Source of the DNA: Gentiana macrophylla
Taxonomy: Eukaryota > Streptophyta > Magnoliopsida > Gentianales > Gentianaceae
Assembly: GCA_026214975.1 (NCBI GenBank)
Contig: CM047815.1
Location: forward strand, 78,893,299 to 78,957,298
Length of the DNA: 64,000 nt
Direction of reading: 5' to 3'
The translations under genes were made by a program, and so were the position numbers. The notes below the pieces were generated by a model, which was not told where the DNA came from, searched no databases, and was given only the letters and a program-made list of their open reading frames with translations. Positions 22,722 through 34,274 of the stretch are shown here, piece by piece. The first letter of the stretch is position 1. Each line of letters starts with the position of its first letter.

Positions 22722-24356
22722 TTGGCCAACCCAGCTCCTTATCTTCCTGTCCTAGAAATCAGACCCATCAGACAACATAAAAGGCCATCTTGGTTAAAAG
22801 ATAACCATTGTAACCTTCTCACCTCTAAGCACACAGATGCAACAACTTCCTGTAAACCTTATCCTATTCATGAGGTCCTTTCCTATGATCAAATGTCACC
22901 TAAGTATAGGTCATTTGCCTTAAGTATTGGGGTTAACCCCAATCCCAGAAATTACGACGAGGCTTCCAAGTTTCCAGAGTGGCAGAAGGTAATAGAATCA
23001 GAAATTCAGACCTTGGAATAGAACCAAACCTGGAGTTTAGTGCCCTTACCTCATAATAAGAAAGCCATATGATGCAAGTGGTATTTAAAGTGAAACATAA
23101 CCCAGATGGATCCATTAATATGTACAAGGCCCGTCTTGTGGCCAAAGGCTATAATCAGCAAATTGGTGTCGATTTCCTTGAAACTTTTCGTCCAGTTGCA
23201 AAATTAACAACAGTTAGGACCCTATTAGCTCTACCTGTGTCACAAAACTGGATCTTTGAACAATTATATGTGAATAAATAACATCTTTCTTCATGGAGAG
23301 TTACATGAAGAGGTGTACATGTTGCCCCTACCAGGGTTCTCCTCTTCCTTTTCCAACATTTGCAGGCTACATAAGTCCTTATATGGCTTGAAACAAGCCA
23401 GTCGTCAATGGAATGCTAATATCACTTCCACGCTAATAGCTCATGGATATGTCCAGTCTCTTCATGATTATAGCCTTTTTGTTAAGCACAGTCGTGGTTC
23501 TTTTACTGCCCTTTTGGTGTACATTGATGATATTGTGGTTGCTAGTAACAATTGACAAGAAGTGGTAGCATAAAACAACACCTTGATCGTATGTTTCATA
23601 TTAAAGATCTGGGTCCTCTATGTTTTTTTCTAGGCATCGAAATAGCCAGGTCCAAAGCCGGCATGGTACTCAACCAACGTATATATACCTTAGAGTTGTT
23701 GGAGCAAATTGGCATGCCGGGTTGCAAACCAGCTTTGACACCTATGGACACGAAACAAAAGCTGAGTCATGAGGATTAAGCACCCTTTTTTGACATTAGC
23801 AGCTACAAAAGCCTCATTGCCAAACTTTTGTATCTCACCTTGACCAGGCCGGACATCTCATTTGCTGTGCAACAGCTCAGCCAATTTTTAGACGCCCTCA
23901 CCATATTACATCACCAAGCATCTCAACATCTCATGCGTTATTTGAAGGCAACACCAGGCCATGGCATTTTTTTTCCTGCCTCCAATAATGTTCATCTCAC
24001 AAAGATATCTTTGATTCCGACTTAATTTGCCGTGTTGAGACTCGTTGCTCACCCGTGAGTTCTTCCTGCTGTTTTTGGGCCAAGCTCTTATCTCTTGGCG
24101 GTCCAAGAAGCAAACAACGGTATCCAAAAGTTCTTTTGAGGCAGAGTATCGTTCTATGGCCAGGCCACTTGTGAGATTCAGTGGTTACATTATATGCTTG
24201 CTGATCTGGGCTTTACTCACACCAAACCTTTCCCTTTATTTTGTGATAACGACAGCGCCATTTACATCACTGAAAATCCGGTGTTTCATGAACGCACAAA
24301 ACAAGTTCTATTTAAGATACTATTAAATTACAATCTTGACCTGCTTTCTTCAGTAA
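22722..24356 (+). pseudogene. pol: copia reverse transcriptase and RNase H (element D)
   Basis: A linker with RPSWLKD precedes RT. RT blocks, each in a separate frame piece: FKVKHNPDGSINMYKARLVA and GVDFLETFRPVAKLTTVRTL (23069-23281), [16 protein letters not shown] and [14 protein letters not shown] (23313-23555, with YIDD in place of YVDD), HIKDLGPLCFFLGIEIARSK (23552-23779), and YLTLTRPDISFAVQQLSQF (23828-24025). RNase H shows ALISWRSKKQTTVSKSSFEA and LFCDNDSAIYITENPVFHER to about 24310. At least five frame breaks. Confidence 0.85.
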
Positions 24357-24358
24357 TA

Positions 24359-24631
24359 CTACATTCGTCCCATAAAAAATATCCACATTTGAAAAATGTT
24401 TTGTCCCATAAAAAGTTTCCATTTATAAAACCAATACATCATTAATGCTATTTTTTCAAAGATACCCCTAGCCTAACATTTATTTTTGTATGTTTATTTC
24501 ATATTCCAAAACAAGTATAATTATAAGATGGTGGTATATATGTCTATTACTACTAAAACACAACACAGTAATTGAGTTTCTTAATCTACGTGAATAGTAA
24601 AATGTGGACACTTTTTATGGGACGGAGTTGG
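24359..24631. mobile_element. Stowaway-like (Tc1/mariner) MITE
   Basis: The terminal inverted repeats are about 30 bp: ctacattcgtcccataaaaa on the left and ccaactccgtcccataaaaa from the reversed right, both continuing into a tccacatt block. TA dinucleotides flank both ends (24357-24358 and 24632-24633), the target duplication of Tc1/mariner elements. The CTCCGTCCCATAAAA-type end is the common plant Stowaway terminus. No coding capacity. It abuts the truncated copia element D. Confidence 0.85.
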
Positions 24632-24633
24632 TA

Positions 24634-25150
24634 TTTGTTTTAAAAGGGGTCAGAGACCAGAAGGACAAAATAAGATAGAAAATGGGGAAAAGGACAAGAA
24701 AAAGAAATGATTGAGAAGACAAAACGCACACGTATTCTTACAGTTGTTACTACATGTGGTTGTAGCGAATATATAATAACACATGTAGTAACGTCTGGCG
24801 TTTTTTCGTTTTTCAACCACTATCTTTTCTTCTTGTCATTTTTCCTCATTTTAGATAAAAAAATAGTCATCCACGACCTTGAACCTTTGTTTTAATCGTG
24901 GAGAAAGGTGAACGATTCTTGTTAATAAGAAAGGCAAATTTATGTATATTTGTATACTGTGCAATTTTAAGATCTTTATAATTAGAACCTATGTGATATA
25001 GTTGCTATGTGGACTGGACCGGCCATTTCCAAAGGCCTGTGAGGCTGATCTTCGGGCTTCGTTAGAACTTGGAGAAATGCTATAACTGTAACCTAAATGA
25101 AACAACCAATGACACAACATTAATTTACATCTAGATTAATGTTTGATTGT
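24634..25150. other. No gene recognised
   Basis: AT-rich sequence between the MITE and the nested hAT pair. A short open frame at 24707-24895 has no recognised family and no gene-like context. Confidence 0.4.
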
Positions 25151-25158
25151 GTCATTTG

Positions 25159-25800
25159 CAGAGCCCGGGGCTGGCCCTGGCAATTTTTGGGTCGAAGGTC
25201 AAGTCGCCAAATAAGGTTTTTTAGTTCGAAGTGAATTTTGTTTTTTTCGAAAAAACATATCTACAAAATATTACTTCAATATCGTGCTTTTAACGTTCGT
25301 AGATACAAAATTTAATTCATTGATAGCCTCAAAACATAGCTACAAAGTAGTAAAATTCAATTCATTGTATGTCAATTTTTTTTGGGAAGCCTTTATAAAT
25401 TTAAGTAAATTTTTTTGATGGGGCTTTATCGAATCGAGTAAAAATATTTTGAACCTTTATCAATTTAAATAAAATTTAAAAAAATTTAACACGTTATATT
25501 AGGTTGGATCGGATGGGACCTACAGGGATTTATTTTTTCTATAGCGAAACATGTAATGTTGGACCCCTGGGACCGTTGTGCCGAAGGCCAACGCCTCCTC
25601 CGCCTTTCAGCTGGGCCGGCCCTGACAGAGCCGGATCTACATTCACCACCTAAATAGGATCCACGGACCCGGACCCCGCTAAAAATAAAAATACCTTACA
25701 TTTTATATATAAAAAATTATTTCGAATCCTATGAAAAAAATTATGTACTTTATTAAATATTAACGGACCCCATTGAACAAAATTTCTGAATCCGTCACTG
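25159..25800. mobile_element. Outer hAT-like MITE, split by a second hAT
   Basis: The left end cagagcc (25159-25165) continues after the inner element at 25633 as ggatctac, giving cagagccggatctac. The reversed right end is cagtgacggattcag. The flanks gtcatttg (25151-25158) and atcatttg (25801-25808) match at seven of eight bases, the size of a hAT target duplication. Without the inner element it would be about 175 bp. The ends resemble those of the hAT at 8116-8879. Confidence 0.75.
25166..25624. mobile_element. Inner hAT-like MITE
   Basis: The left end is cggggctggccctggc and the reversed right end cagggccggcccagct, imperfect inverted repeats. The flanks gcagagcc (25158-25165) and acagagcc (25625-25632) agree at seven of eight bases. 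The 459-bp interior is AT-rich and non-coding. It inserted within seven bases of the left end of the outer element. Confidence 0.75.
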
Positions 25801-26000
25801 ATCATTTGATTGTGGCTTAACATTACTTAAGAATTAAGGTCTTTATAGCCTTTCCAATCTAGCCGTATTCTTGTAAGATTTTTTCCCTACACCCAACCTT
25901 ACACTCCACCTTTATTACTCTAAAGGAAAGAAAAAAATACCCAAAAAAAACACACACACACACCCTTACATCCACTTTTATTTCCTTATTTTGGTGAGTT

Positions 26001-26515
26001 CTATTGACATCTTGTAATTACTTCACGTATCACGTTTACGAGTAGAAATTTGTGTGTAGATGTGGTGTCGGAAATAATAAACGGGTGCCAAGAGCCCCTC
26101 CCCTCATTTTTATTAAAGGAATGCATCATTTCCAGGGTCAAGATTACATTTTCAGCTGCCTTTCTACTAGAAATGAAACCACATTGCGTCTGGGAGACCC
26201 AATTATGCAAGAAGGGCTTGAAACGATTGGCCATCACTTTAGAAATTAGTTTCACCAAAACATTAGTCAATGTTATAGGACAAAACTGTGTAATTTGTTT
26301 AGGTCTATCTATTTTTGGAATGAGAGTGATGAGGGCCCTTCTAAAAGCAGATAGCTAGATATTGGCCCTCTTGAAAGTTGTCTGAACAAAATAGATAACT
26401 TCTTTGTAAAAGATATGCCACAAATGCTGGGAAAAAAAAGGCTCAGGGGCCTTCTAAGGGTCCATCTGGAACAAGGCTGAAGAGTAGTCATCGGGTAATT
26501 TTTCCCTAGTCACTC
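26001..26515 (-). pseudogene. L1-type LINE reverse transcriptase fragment
   Basis: Minus-strand frames encode the middle of a plant L1-type reverse transcriptase: LPDDYSSALFQMDP near 26500, the block ALITLIPKIDRPKQITQF (matching I-x-L-I-P-K), then LTNVLVKLISKVMANRFKPF, VSQTQCGFISSRKAAENVIL and EMMHSFNKNEG (26270-26060). Frameshifts separate the blocks. The endonuclease, the catalytic FADD region and the poly(A) tail are absent. Dead fragment. Confidence 0.8.
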
Positions 26516-28118
26516 CATTTACACCGTAGACACACGTGGATGATTCTGGACTACACAGTTTGAATTTGAGTTGAATGATTCTGCATCACTCACCCAAATC
26601 AAGTTTGGTCACATAAACCCAAACCTTATTTCTGCATTTACGAGTGACAATCGTCAAGTGGAAAAATCTATTGTTCATTTCCCAATTCCCATGCATATTC
26701 ATTGCAACCTAGAATTTTGCATACAAATAATTCCTCTTGTTTTAAAAGTGTATGATACTCATGAAGAAGATATTACCAAAAATACCCTTGATCCATAGAG
26801 TTAGTCTATCAGTAGCATAGTGTGCTCAAGCCTTATTTTTAATTTCTAGTATTATAGCATGCTAAATCTTTTGTAAATCAACATTCATTTTGGTGGTTTG
26901 CCTTTTCGGCATAGGAGTTTGGTGCCCTTTGTATACACTTGATGTACCATATTTTTATAATATATATCCAAAATTCCTTCGTTGGGAGTTTTATTTTTTA
27001 AAGTAACAATACGATTATGAAAAAAATCATTGCATGACGTATTTAGATTTAAAAGGAACACATTTTGAAGGGTGTTTTTGTTTGGTTGAGAAATAGACAC
27101 CTTTTAATATGTTTTAGGACGACAGTAATTTTTTGGTGGTCTAAGATCACAAAACAGAACCTCCATTTCAACATTTTCATCCGATAGGACCAAGATAAAA
27201 TATGTGTTAGGACAAAGCTAAAAATATTCTAATGTCTTTCCTTTCGTTTATTTAATTGTCAGTATTCTTAAAAATAAAAATTCATCTCTCATTGTAGATT
27301 CATTTTAAAAACATTATTTATTGAATATTTCTACATCTACCCTTGTTTTATTAAGAGGTGGAGATTGAAAAGAAAATTGCGTTAATTATATTTCAGGTAT
27401 GTTATTGTCATTTTGATGTTAAGTCAAAGTAAATAAAAGTATCATAAATGTTACACTGAAAATGTAACGACTTAGATAAAATGGAACAAATGATATTGAC
27501 AACTGCCTCAGATAAATTGAAACGGAAGGAGTAATACTTTATAACCATTCATTAATATAGCCAAAATGATATTTTAAGCATTTTTTTTAAAAAATTTATG
27601 ACATTCAACCATTTTTTTAATTCGTACTATAACGCGAAAAATTGACATATACTCCTGTTTTTGTTTCCCAATGTACAACTGCTGATAATATTCACGTGCT
27701 ATTTGTCTGCATGTAGTCGACCTTTAATTTTTTTTATCGGAAACGTTAGAGTTCGAGCACTTCAATGACCGACCTGCGCGTGATTGCTAGAGGTTTTCAC
27801 ATGCCAAGTACGTAGTACTACTTCTCCTTGAAGTTTTTGTATAGTATATCAGACGGGTAAACAAATCTGTATTAGACCGTTTGAATTCAGTTTATAAATA
27901 AAATGTTTACAGTTTATCATATTGGTGCATTCTGCATATGATGACGGGTGCATCTAATAACTTCCTTTTTTCTCCACCGCTATATAACGTCACCATTTTC
28001 CACCGCTAAATACCACTGCATCGATCATGTCTTCCTCTATTTTTTCTTTTTCCAATCATGTACGTATTAGCACAATGTGAAGCTAGTGAAAGAGATAAGC
28101 TTTCGGCCGTATCACCGT
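26516..28118. other. No gene recognised
   Basis: AT-rich. Near 27512-27533 the stretch ataaattgaaacggaaggag looks like the right end of a Stowaway-type MITE, but no matching left end was found. A TATA-like ctatataacg at about 27981 lies upstream of the inverted repeat at 28119. Short open frames here have no recognisable family. Confidence 0.4.
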
Positions 28119-28180
28119 GTGGCACCATCAATTCGTTAATGGAATAATCTGAAACGAAACGCGTTTGATGATGGTGCCAC
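28119..28180. repeat. Perfect 12-bp inverted repeat with a 38-base spacer
   Basis: gtggcaccatca at 28119-28130 is the exact reverse complement of tgatggtgccac at 28169-28180. Pairing extends outward with a few mismatches (caccgt opposite gctgtg). If transcribed it would form a small hairpin. No transposon ends or target duplications surround it. A small-RNA precursor is one possibility; chance cannot be excluded. Confidence 0.6.
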
Positions 28181-28631
28181 GCTGTGTGCGTCTAAAAGTC
28201 CATAATCTCTTCAGTCGATCGGATGACGAAACACATGCGCAGTCTCGGGCTCGGCTTGATTTTATGCGGCTTCAGCTTATATGTAGATGATCAGCAATGG
28301 ATATCACCAATATTAATTGCTGTAAGTGTTATCATATTTAGCTGTGTAGCTACTTGTGTGTGCTATATAGTAACAATATATCTGTATTGTATATATCGTT
28401 ACGTACACATGCACTCTGTTAGTAGCCATACTTCTTTAATTTCCCTTCTTATTATATATGATGATGTATGTATAAAGAAGATCGACTTCTAAAATAAATG
28501 ACATATTACAGATTTACAGTACTTGAAATGGTTTGTCCATATATATTAGTTGTACGGAGTTGGAGCTGCCATGAAAGATCTCAGTCGGAAACGAGTTTGA
28601 TCTTCTCTAATGCACTTGACCATCAAGTGTA
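28181..28631. other. No gene recognised
   Basis: AT-rich. An open frame at 28223-28492 (MTKHMRSLGLGLILCG at its start) has hydrophobic stretches but no recognised family or splice context, and is not called as a gene. Confidence 0.35.
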
Positions 28632-29357
28632 TGTAAGAAATAAAGAATAGTTTGAGAAAAATAGATCCAAGATCGTTTTTATTCAATGCTTCTCAAAAGT
28701 TGTAGGTACACTTATTTATATTACACAAGAAAGTTGCTGTACTCGACTTACAGATATAGGAAAATATATTCTAATACGAAAATAAATTAAAAATAGATTG
28801 ACTTGACTTTATCTAACTATTTAGAATTTATAATTATTGGTTTATCTCTTCCTCCTTTATCTCTTTCAAGTGAAACTCCATTTGACTTCTGTACATTATC
28901 CGTAGGTGACATGCTTCTAACAGCCTCCCGCAAGCTGATAGTGAGTGTCCGAACTGGAAGCTTGAGACAGAGAAACCGAAAACGAGATTTGGAAAGTCCT
29001 TTGGTAAATAGATCGGCTATTTGAATGTGCGAAGGAATGTACTGAAGAACCACATCCCGATTGAATAGAGATTTGGAAAGTCCATTGGTAAATAGATCGG
29101 CGGAATGTACTGAAGAACCACATCCCGATTGAATTTTTTTTTTTCGCGAATAAAGTGAAAATCGACCTCGAGATACGTGATCCAACCGAGAACTAGCTGA
29201 TCATTTCGCTGCCATAAGTGAAATTCTGGATTGACAATTGTTGTAGGATTACATATATTATTATCAATTGTAAATTTTGATGGCGACGCTTAGAATCATC
29301 CACTAAAGCCCATCGTCGTAGTTCTTAAGAACCTGGAGCCACGTTAAAATAAAATAA

Positions 29358-29394
<37 letters not shown>

Positions 29395-29458
29395 TAGAAC
29401 AAGCATAGCAAATATTTTTTTTTTTTAATTTTTAATTTTTTTCTTTCGAGAACCATAA

Positions 29459-29512
<54 letters not shown>

Positions 29513-30520
29513 CAACCAGGAATAGCTAGGAGAGGAGATGATGACTTTTGTTGAGAAGTTGAGAAAGAAGAATCTGTAATTGATTGGAGAATCAAGAGGA
29601 GAAATCATGATCGGAAGAATTTATTCACGATTTTTTTTTCTTTTTTTTTTAATTTTTATTTTTTACGATTGACTGGATTGTGATCGGGAAAAAAAAAACG
29701 TGATTGTGTGAGCATATCTTGAGATTCAGAGAGCGAAGGGTGATTTGGTCGGAGGCCATTAAATCCGGCGGGGAAGAAAGAAGACGCTACACAGAAGTAT
29801 ACGTACGGTAAGAAGAAAAGAAAGCAGGGCACAAGTTGTACGTATAGAGAAAAGAGATTTTGGAAAAAGAAAAGAGAAATATTATTAGGGAAAAAGGGAG
29901 GAGAAAATTAATGCAAGAACTGAGGGAGAAGAAGAGGAATTTGCAGAGGAGTTTTGATGTTCTGCCATTGACTCCGGCAAAGGAAGGAGGAATTCATGCG
30001 AAGAAGGGAAAAGTCAAAAGAGGAAAAACGTAGGCTGGGAAGAAAAAATAAAAAGATAAAAAATAATAATGCAAGAACTGAGGGGTGAGGGTTCGTTTAG
30101 ATTAATGTAACGAACCTCCACCCGAACGGATTTCTTAAAAATTCGCTTCGTGATCTAAACGACGTTAAACTGATTTCTTAAAAATTTCTTTCAGATCTAA
30201 ACGACGTTAATGAAAAATTTCCGATACTGTATGTAGTAATAAATAAAGAATAGTTTGAAAAAATATCCAAGATCGTTTTATTCAATCTTACCAAAAGTTG
30301 TAGATACACTTATTTATATTACACAAAAAGTTCTTTGTCTTTCATTTACAGATATAGGAAAATATATTCTAATACAAAAATAAATTAAAAATAGATTGAC
30401 TTGACTTTATCTAACTATTTAGAATTTATAATTATTGGTTTATCTCTTCCTCCTTTATCTCTTTCAAGTGAAACTCCATTTGACTTCTGTACATTATCCG
30501 TAGGTGACATGCTTCTAACA
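28632..30520 (-). mobile_element. Short, internally deleted Ty1/copia element (element E)
   Basis: Two near-identical LTRs, 28632-28922 (291 bp) and 30232-30520 (289 bp), both run from a TG start to cttctaaca. Exact 5-bp target duplications gtgta lie at 28627-28631 and 30521-30525, so both ends are original. On the minus strand the purine tract (plus strand gcctcccgcaag) and the end of RNase H adjoin the lower LTR. The 1.3-kb interior otherwise consists of simple repeats, including AAT/TAA runs at 29359-29394 and 29460-29511, and unassigned DNA. Most of gag and pol is missing, so it could only have moved with help. Confidence 0.85.
28923..29215 (-). pseudogene. pol: copia RNase H C-terminus, internally duplicated (element E)
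   Basis: On the minus strand TYLEVDFHFIRE (29175-29140) is followed by VLQYIPSHIQIADLFTKGLS and SRFRFLCLKLPV, the usual end of copia pol with the I-A-D-x-x-T-K motif. A unit starting gagatttggaaagtcc is tandemly duplicated (28984-29066 and 29067-29134), so the ADLFTKGLSKS block appears twice. The duplication and a T-run break the frame. Confidence 0.8.
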
Positions 30521-30525
30521 GTGTA

Positions 30526-31696
30526 ACACTACACATGAAACGACGTCGTACTGAGTATACAACTAAAAGTAAAAAGGCGGTCGTTTTGTGTATTGTGGTT
30601 TTTGCATTTGATGGTCAAATGAACGGAGGGATCTTTTAGGTCGTAGTACACCCATTAAACATAAATGTCTTTGCTACAGCAGGTTTTTTTTTTTTTTAAA
30701 TTTTTTTTTTTTATTTTAACGATCTATCAATTTTTTTTCCATTCTGCTACCTTATTAAAATTTTTTTCCTTTCTGTAAAATATTGTTACGAAAACATAGC
30801 ATAGTTTCATCTTCCCCATCTGCAAGATTCGATTTTGTTCTTGCTGGGACAAATTCCAAGCTTTTACTTGTTTTTGCTGATTATTCCATTTTGATGGCGT
30901 TCTTATTTTTTCTTCTATTTATACTCTTATAAATTAAAGAGTAATACAATTGCTCATCTTTCTTTCATTTATATTCCTTCGATTTTTTACACTGTGACAA
31001 TACTGGATCTTGTATATTAAATAATCCGGACCCGTACAATTTGAACAAGATTGGAAGCTTTGAATAAATATGATGAAACGGGGTGGTTTTCTGGTGATTT
31101 AGACTGAGTCTAAGATATTTAATCTCAAGTTGCCTACGTAATACGTATCCAGTATAATATCAGGAATCAAGTCTTTTCGTAGTTCTTGGGATCGTTTATA
31201 TAAATGGCCTTGTGCCTCTAGGCTCGCCTCACCGCTCATGCCGTTGATGAAATCAACTTCGCTTATAATTTCATATGCATTTTATCCCCTATTCGATGTG
31301 ATTTTGGGGTAGTTGACTGGTTTTTATAGGCACATTTCACCACGAGTTGAATCACGAGACGATATGACATTTTTACGTCCAAAATCTCTATATTTTTTGG
31401 TGAATCGTGTGCGTTTTATTGGTATGTGTCACGCTTGGTTTTCTTGTTTTTGTTTATTATAGGTACGGCGTAATAGAGAGTGTGACGAGGATCGCAATGG
31501 TTCAAAATCGTCCAAAACGTAGTTCGTATGAGGAAATGACCAAGAAACAAGTTCGCGACGAAAATCGACACCCGGGAAGTAGGTCGGGCGCACGCCGGGT
31601 TGAGACTTGGGACTGGTATCAAGAATTCAGCATTTCACTTTTTGGTTAATTCGGGATCCTAGAGAATTAATGCATTGTTCCAAGAAAAGAGAATTT
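30526..31696. other. No gene recognised
   Basis: AT-rich at first, with T-runs near 30690-30720. A palindromic acgacgtcgt occurs at 30541-30550. The frame at 31407-31649 contains a charged stretch (VQNRPKRSSYEEMTKKQVRD) without a recognised family. It abuts the copia element at 31702, and the DNA resumes at 43046. Confidence 0.35.
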
Positions 31697-31701
31697 CACT
31701 T

Positions 31702-32037
31702 TGAAGAGAGTTTGAGAAAGTAATAATACTTGAGTAAACTCCAACTTGTTTATTCATGTTGAAAGAATGAGTATAAATAGATACAAGAGAGGATCCTTAC
31801 AAGAGAGGATCCTAGCTAGTAAAGTAAAAGTAACTAGAGCCGGCTACAATAAATGCTAGAGTCGGCTATGTCTATGCTATTACATAATAGGACAAAGGAT
31901 AGTTACTTTATGACTATTAGGACATATTAATTGTTTATTCAATGCAATTAATATGTCTCTTGATAAAAAGTAACACGTTACATTGTAACATGTTAAGAGT
32001 GTAATAATAATGTAATATTAACCATAGTATTTCCACA
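31702..32037 (-). repeat. 3' LTR of copia element F
   Basis: 336 bp, near-identical to 42705-43040; the internal doublet ttacaagagaggatcc is shared by both. In minus orientation it is the downstream LTR, next to the purine tract. Confidence 0.92.
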
Positions 32038-32049
32038 CACCCCTCAAAT

Positions 32050-34269
32050 CTGGTTGTATATGTTTATACAAACCAAGTTTGCTACTCAATCTATTTGAAC
32101 ATAAGTGGTGGTATGGCCTTGGTGAGAATATCGACGTTCGATCTGCTTTGAGGAACATACTGGAGTTGAATAATCTTGGCATCAATCTTCTCCTTTAGGA
32201 AGTATCTCACAATGTCCACATGTTTGGTTTTATCATGATGGACTGGATCCTCTCGCCATGCATAAGGTCAATTATTGTCACAAAGAGAGTGTGATAGGTT
32301 CTTCAAGAGGTTGGCGAAGTTCGGTGAGTACCCTTTTTTAGCCACAGAGCTTCACAAATGCCAAGTACAAGTGCCCTGAGTTCACCAAAGATCGCTTCTG
32401 ACACAAGAGGTCGCTTTCTGCTTCTCCAAGTAACTAGGTTTCCCCATACATATGAGCAATAGCCTGTGGTAGATCTTCTCATCAATGTGACATCCAAATT
32501 TATCAAGATCGGTGTAGACCTTGATTGATCTATCGTGAGACTTGGTGAAATGTAAGCCCTGGCCAGAGTGGACTTGGTACCTCGAGATCCTCGCTCACAC
32601 GATCCCAATGTTGCTCAAGAGGGCAATGCATGAATCAAGCTAACCAGGTGACGACGCCATATGCAATATCGAGTCTTGTATGGGACGGATAAATGAGTTT
32701 CCTACAAGTCTTTGATATTGATCCTTTCGACAAAGAATGTCACCATGCAAAGAGGTATTACTGGGTCTACTCGGGGATACAAAGAGTTTGCATCCCAAAG
32801 ATGCCGCTTCTTCAAAGAGTCCAAAGACATACTTCCTCTGTGAAACAGATATACCCTGGCTGTTCCTAGCTATTTCCATACCAAGAAAGTACTTGAGGTA
32901 GCCCAAATCTTTAACTTGAAATACTTTTGCCAAAGCAGGTCTTCAATTGTTGGATCTCAAAGCAGGTCATCACCAATAAGGATGATATCATCCACATAGA
33001 CAATAAGAATGGACCTTTTCTCGGTTTGTTGTTTTGATAAACATTGTGTGATCTCGAGTTGCATTGATGGTATCCAAAGCAGCTTTAACCCACAAGAGTG
33101 AGTTTGCCAAACCAGGCTCTGAGGACCGCTTTAGGCCATATAGAGATTTCCTCAATTTGCAAACTTTCCATTGAGTGTGAGTGTTGGAAAAACCAGAGGG
33201 CACATTCATATAGACTTCCTCAAGTAAGGTCACCATTTAGGAAAGCATTCTTGATATCCAATTGGTGTAGAGGCCATCAAGTTGGACAAAGAATTGAGAT
33301 CGATGACTCGACAGGTGTTTAGTTTTGCCACAGTGCAAAGGTTTCCTTGTAGTCAAGGCCATATGTTTGAGTGAATCCCTCTTGCAACCTAGCCTAGCTT
33401 TGTATTTGTCAATAGTACCATCAAGATTGTACTTGATAGTGAATGACCATTTGCAAATGACTGTCTTTCTTTCCATGTGGGAGAGTGGTGAGATCCCAAG
33501 TATGGTTGTCAAGGAGAGCAATCATTTCGCTTTGATACCGCCTTCCACTTATCATGTTGGAGAGCTTCTCGTATATTCTTAGGAATAGAGTGAGAATCCA
33601 AGTCCTGTGTAAACATGGCAAAAGCAGGTGATAACGAACATAAGATAAGAAATTAATGATAAAGTTATCCATAGTGCAAGATCTCTTTCCCTTCCTGATA
33701 GCAATAGGTCTGTCATCAACGTCGCCAGTGTCTTGAGAGTCGATGGGTGCCGAGGTTCATCTGCTTGTGACTCAAGAGGGTTGCCGAGTGTTAGTAGTCT
33801 CTCGTTCAAAGAGGCTCGGGTCGATGACTCGGTTCGGGAGGTTCTTGAGGATCGATAGGATCTTTGAGTCGCCGTTAAGTGCCGAGGTTCAAGAGTTTGC
33901 TGAGGGAAAGGATTTAGGTCAAGTTCAATCAGGTTTCCATCAGTGACTGCCTCAGTGGACTTGCTGTAGTAGGGAGTCCTTTCAAAGAATTTTACATCCA
34001 TAGAATTGTAAAATCTTTTTCGAATGAGAGTAACACTTGTAACCTTTCCTCGCCCTTTGCATATCCTAGGAAAATGCACTTGTGAGCTTTGGGATCAAGT
34101 TTGCTTCATGTTGGGCATGGATATAAACAAATACAAGACAACCAAAGATTTTTGTGGTAATTGGGAAATAAGATGAGGCGGAGTGTGTGGTCGGAGGGTT
34201 TGGATAGGAGTTTTGAAGCCTAACACTCTGTGGGAAGTCTGTTGATTAAGTATGTGGCGCTTAATATAG
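32050..34269 (-). pseudogene. pol: copia integrase end, RT and RNase H (element F)
   Basis: Minus strand, from 34269 downward: integrase end EAILSATYLINRLPT, then KVTSVTLIRKRFYNSMDV and FFERTPYYS; a linker; RT with KWSFTIKYNLDGTIDKYKAR, VYMNVPSGFSN and KLRKSLYGLKRSSE; the catalytic YVDD at 32987-32998 followed by a one-base insertion; KDLGYLKYFLGMEIARN; and RNase H with RRSTTGYCSYVWGNLVTWRS and ELRALVLGICEALW. The lesions are mostly one- or two-base indels, which could be mutation or read error. Confidence 0.88.
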
Positions 34270-34274
34270 CTTCA

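Larger units (their letters stand above)
19157..24356 (+). mobile_element. Ty1/copia retrotransposon (element D) carrying a hAT insertion
   Basis: Plus-strand copia with gag, protease, integrase, RT and RNase H in order. The 5' LTR probably begins tgttggagtttac at 19157 and holds a TATA-like gtataaat at 19345; its end and primer site are not clear. The RNase H homology stops near 24356 at a Stowaway-like MITE, and no 3' LTR is seen beyond. Its gag is of the same type as that of element G at 46 kb. Confidence 0.85.

Noticed and set aside
28223..28492. Hydrophobic open frame of 89 codons
   Set aside because: No family resemblance, promoter or splice evidence; AT-rich DNA yields such hydrophobic frames by chance.
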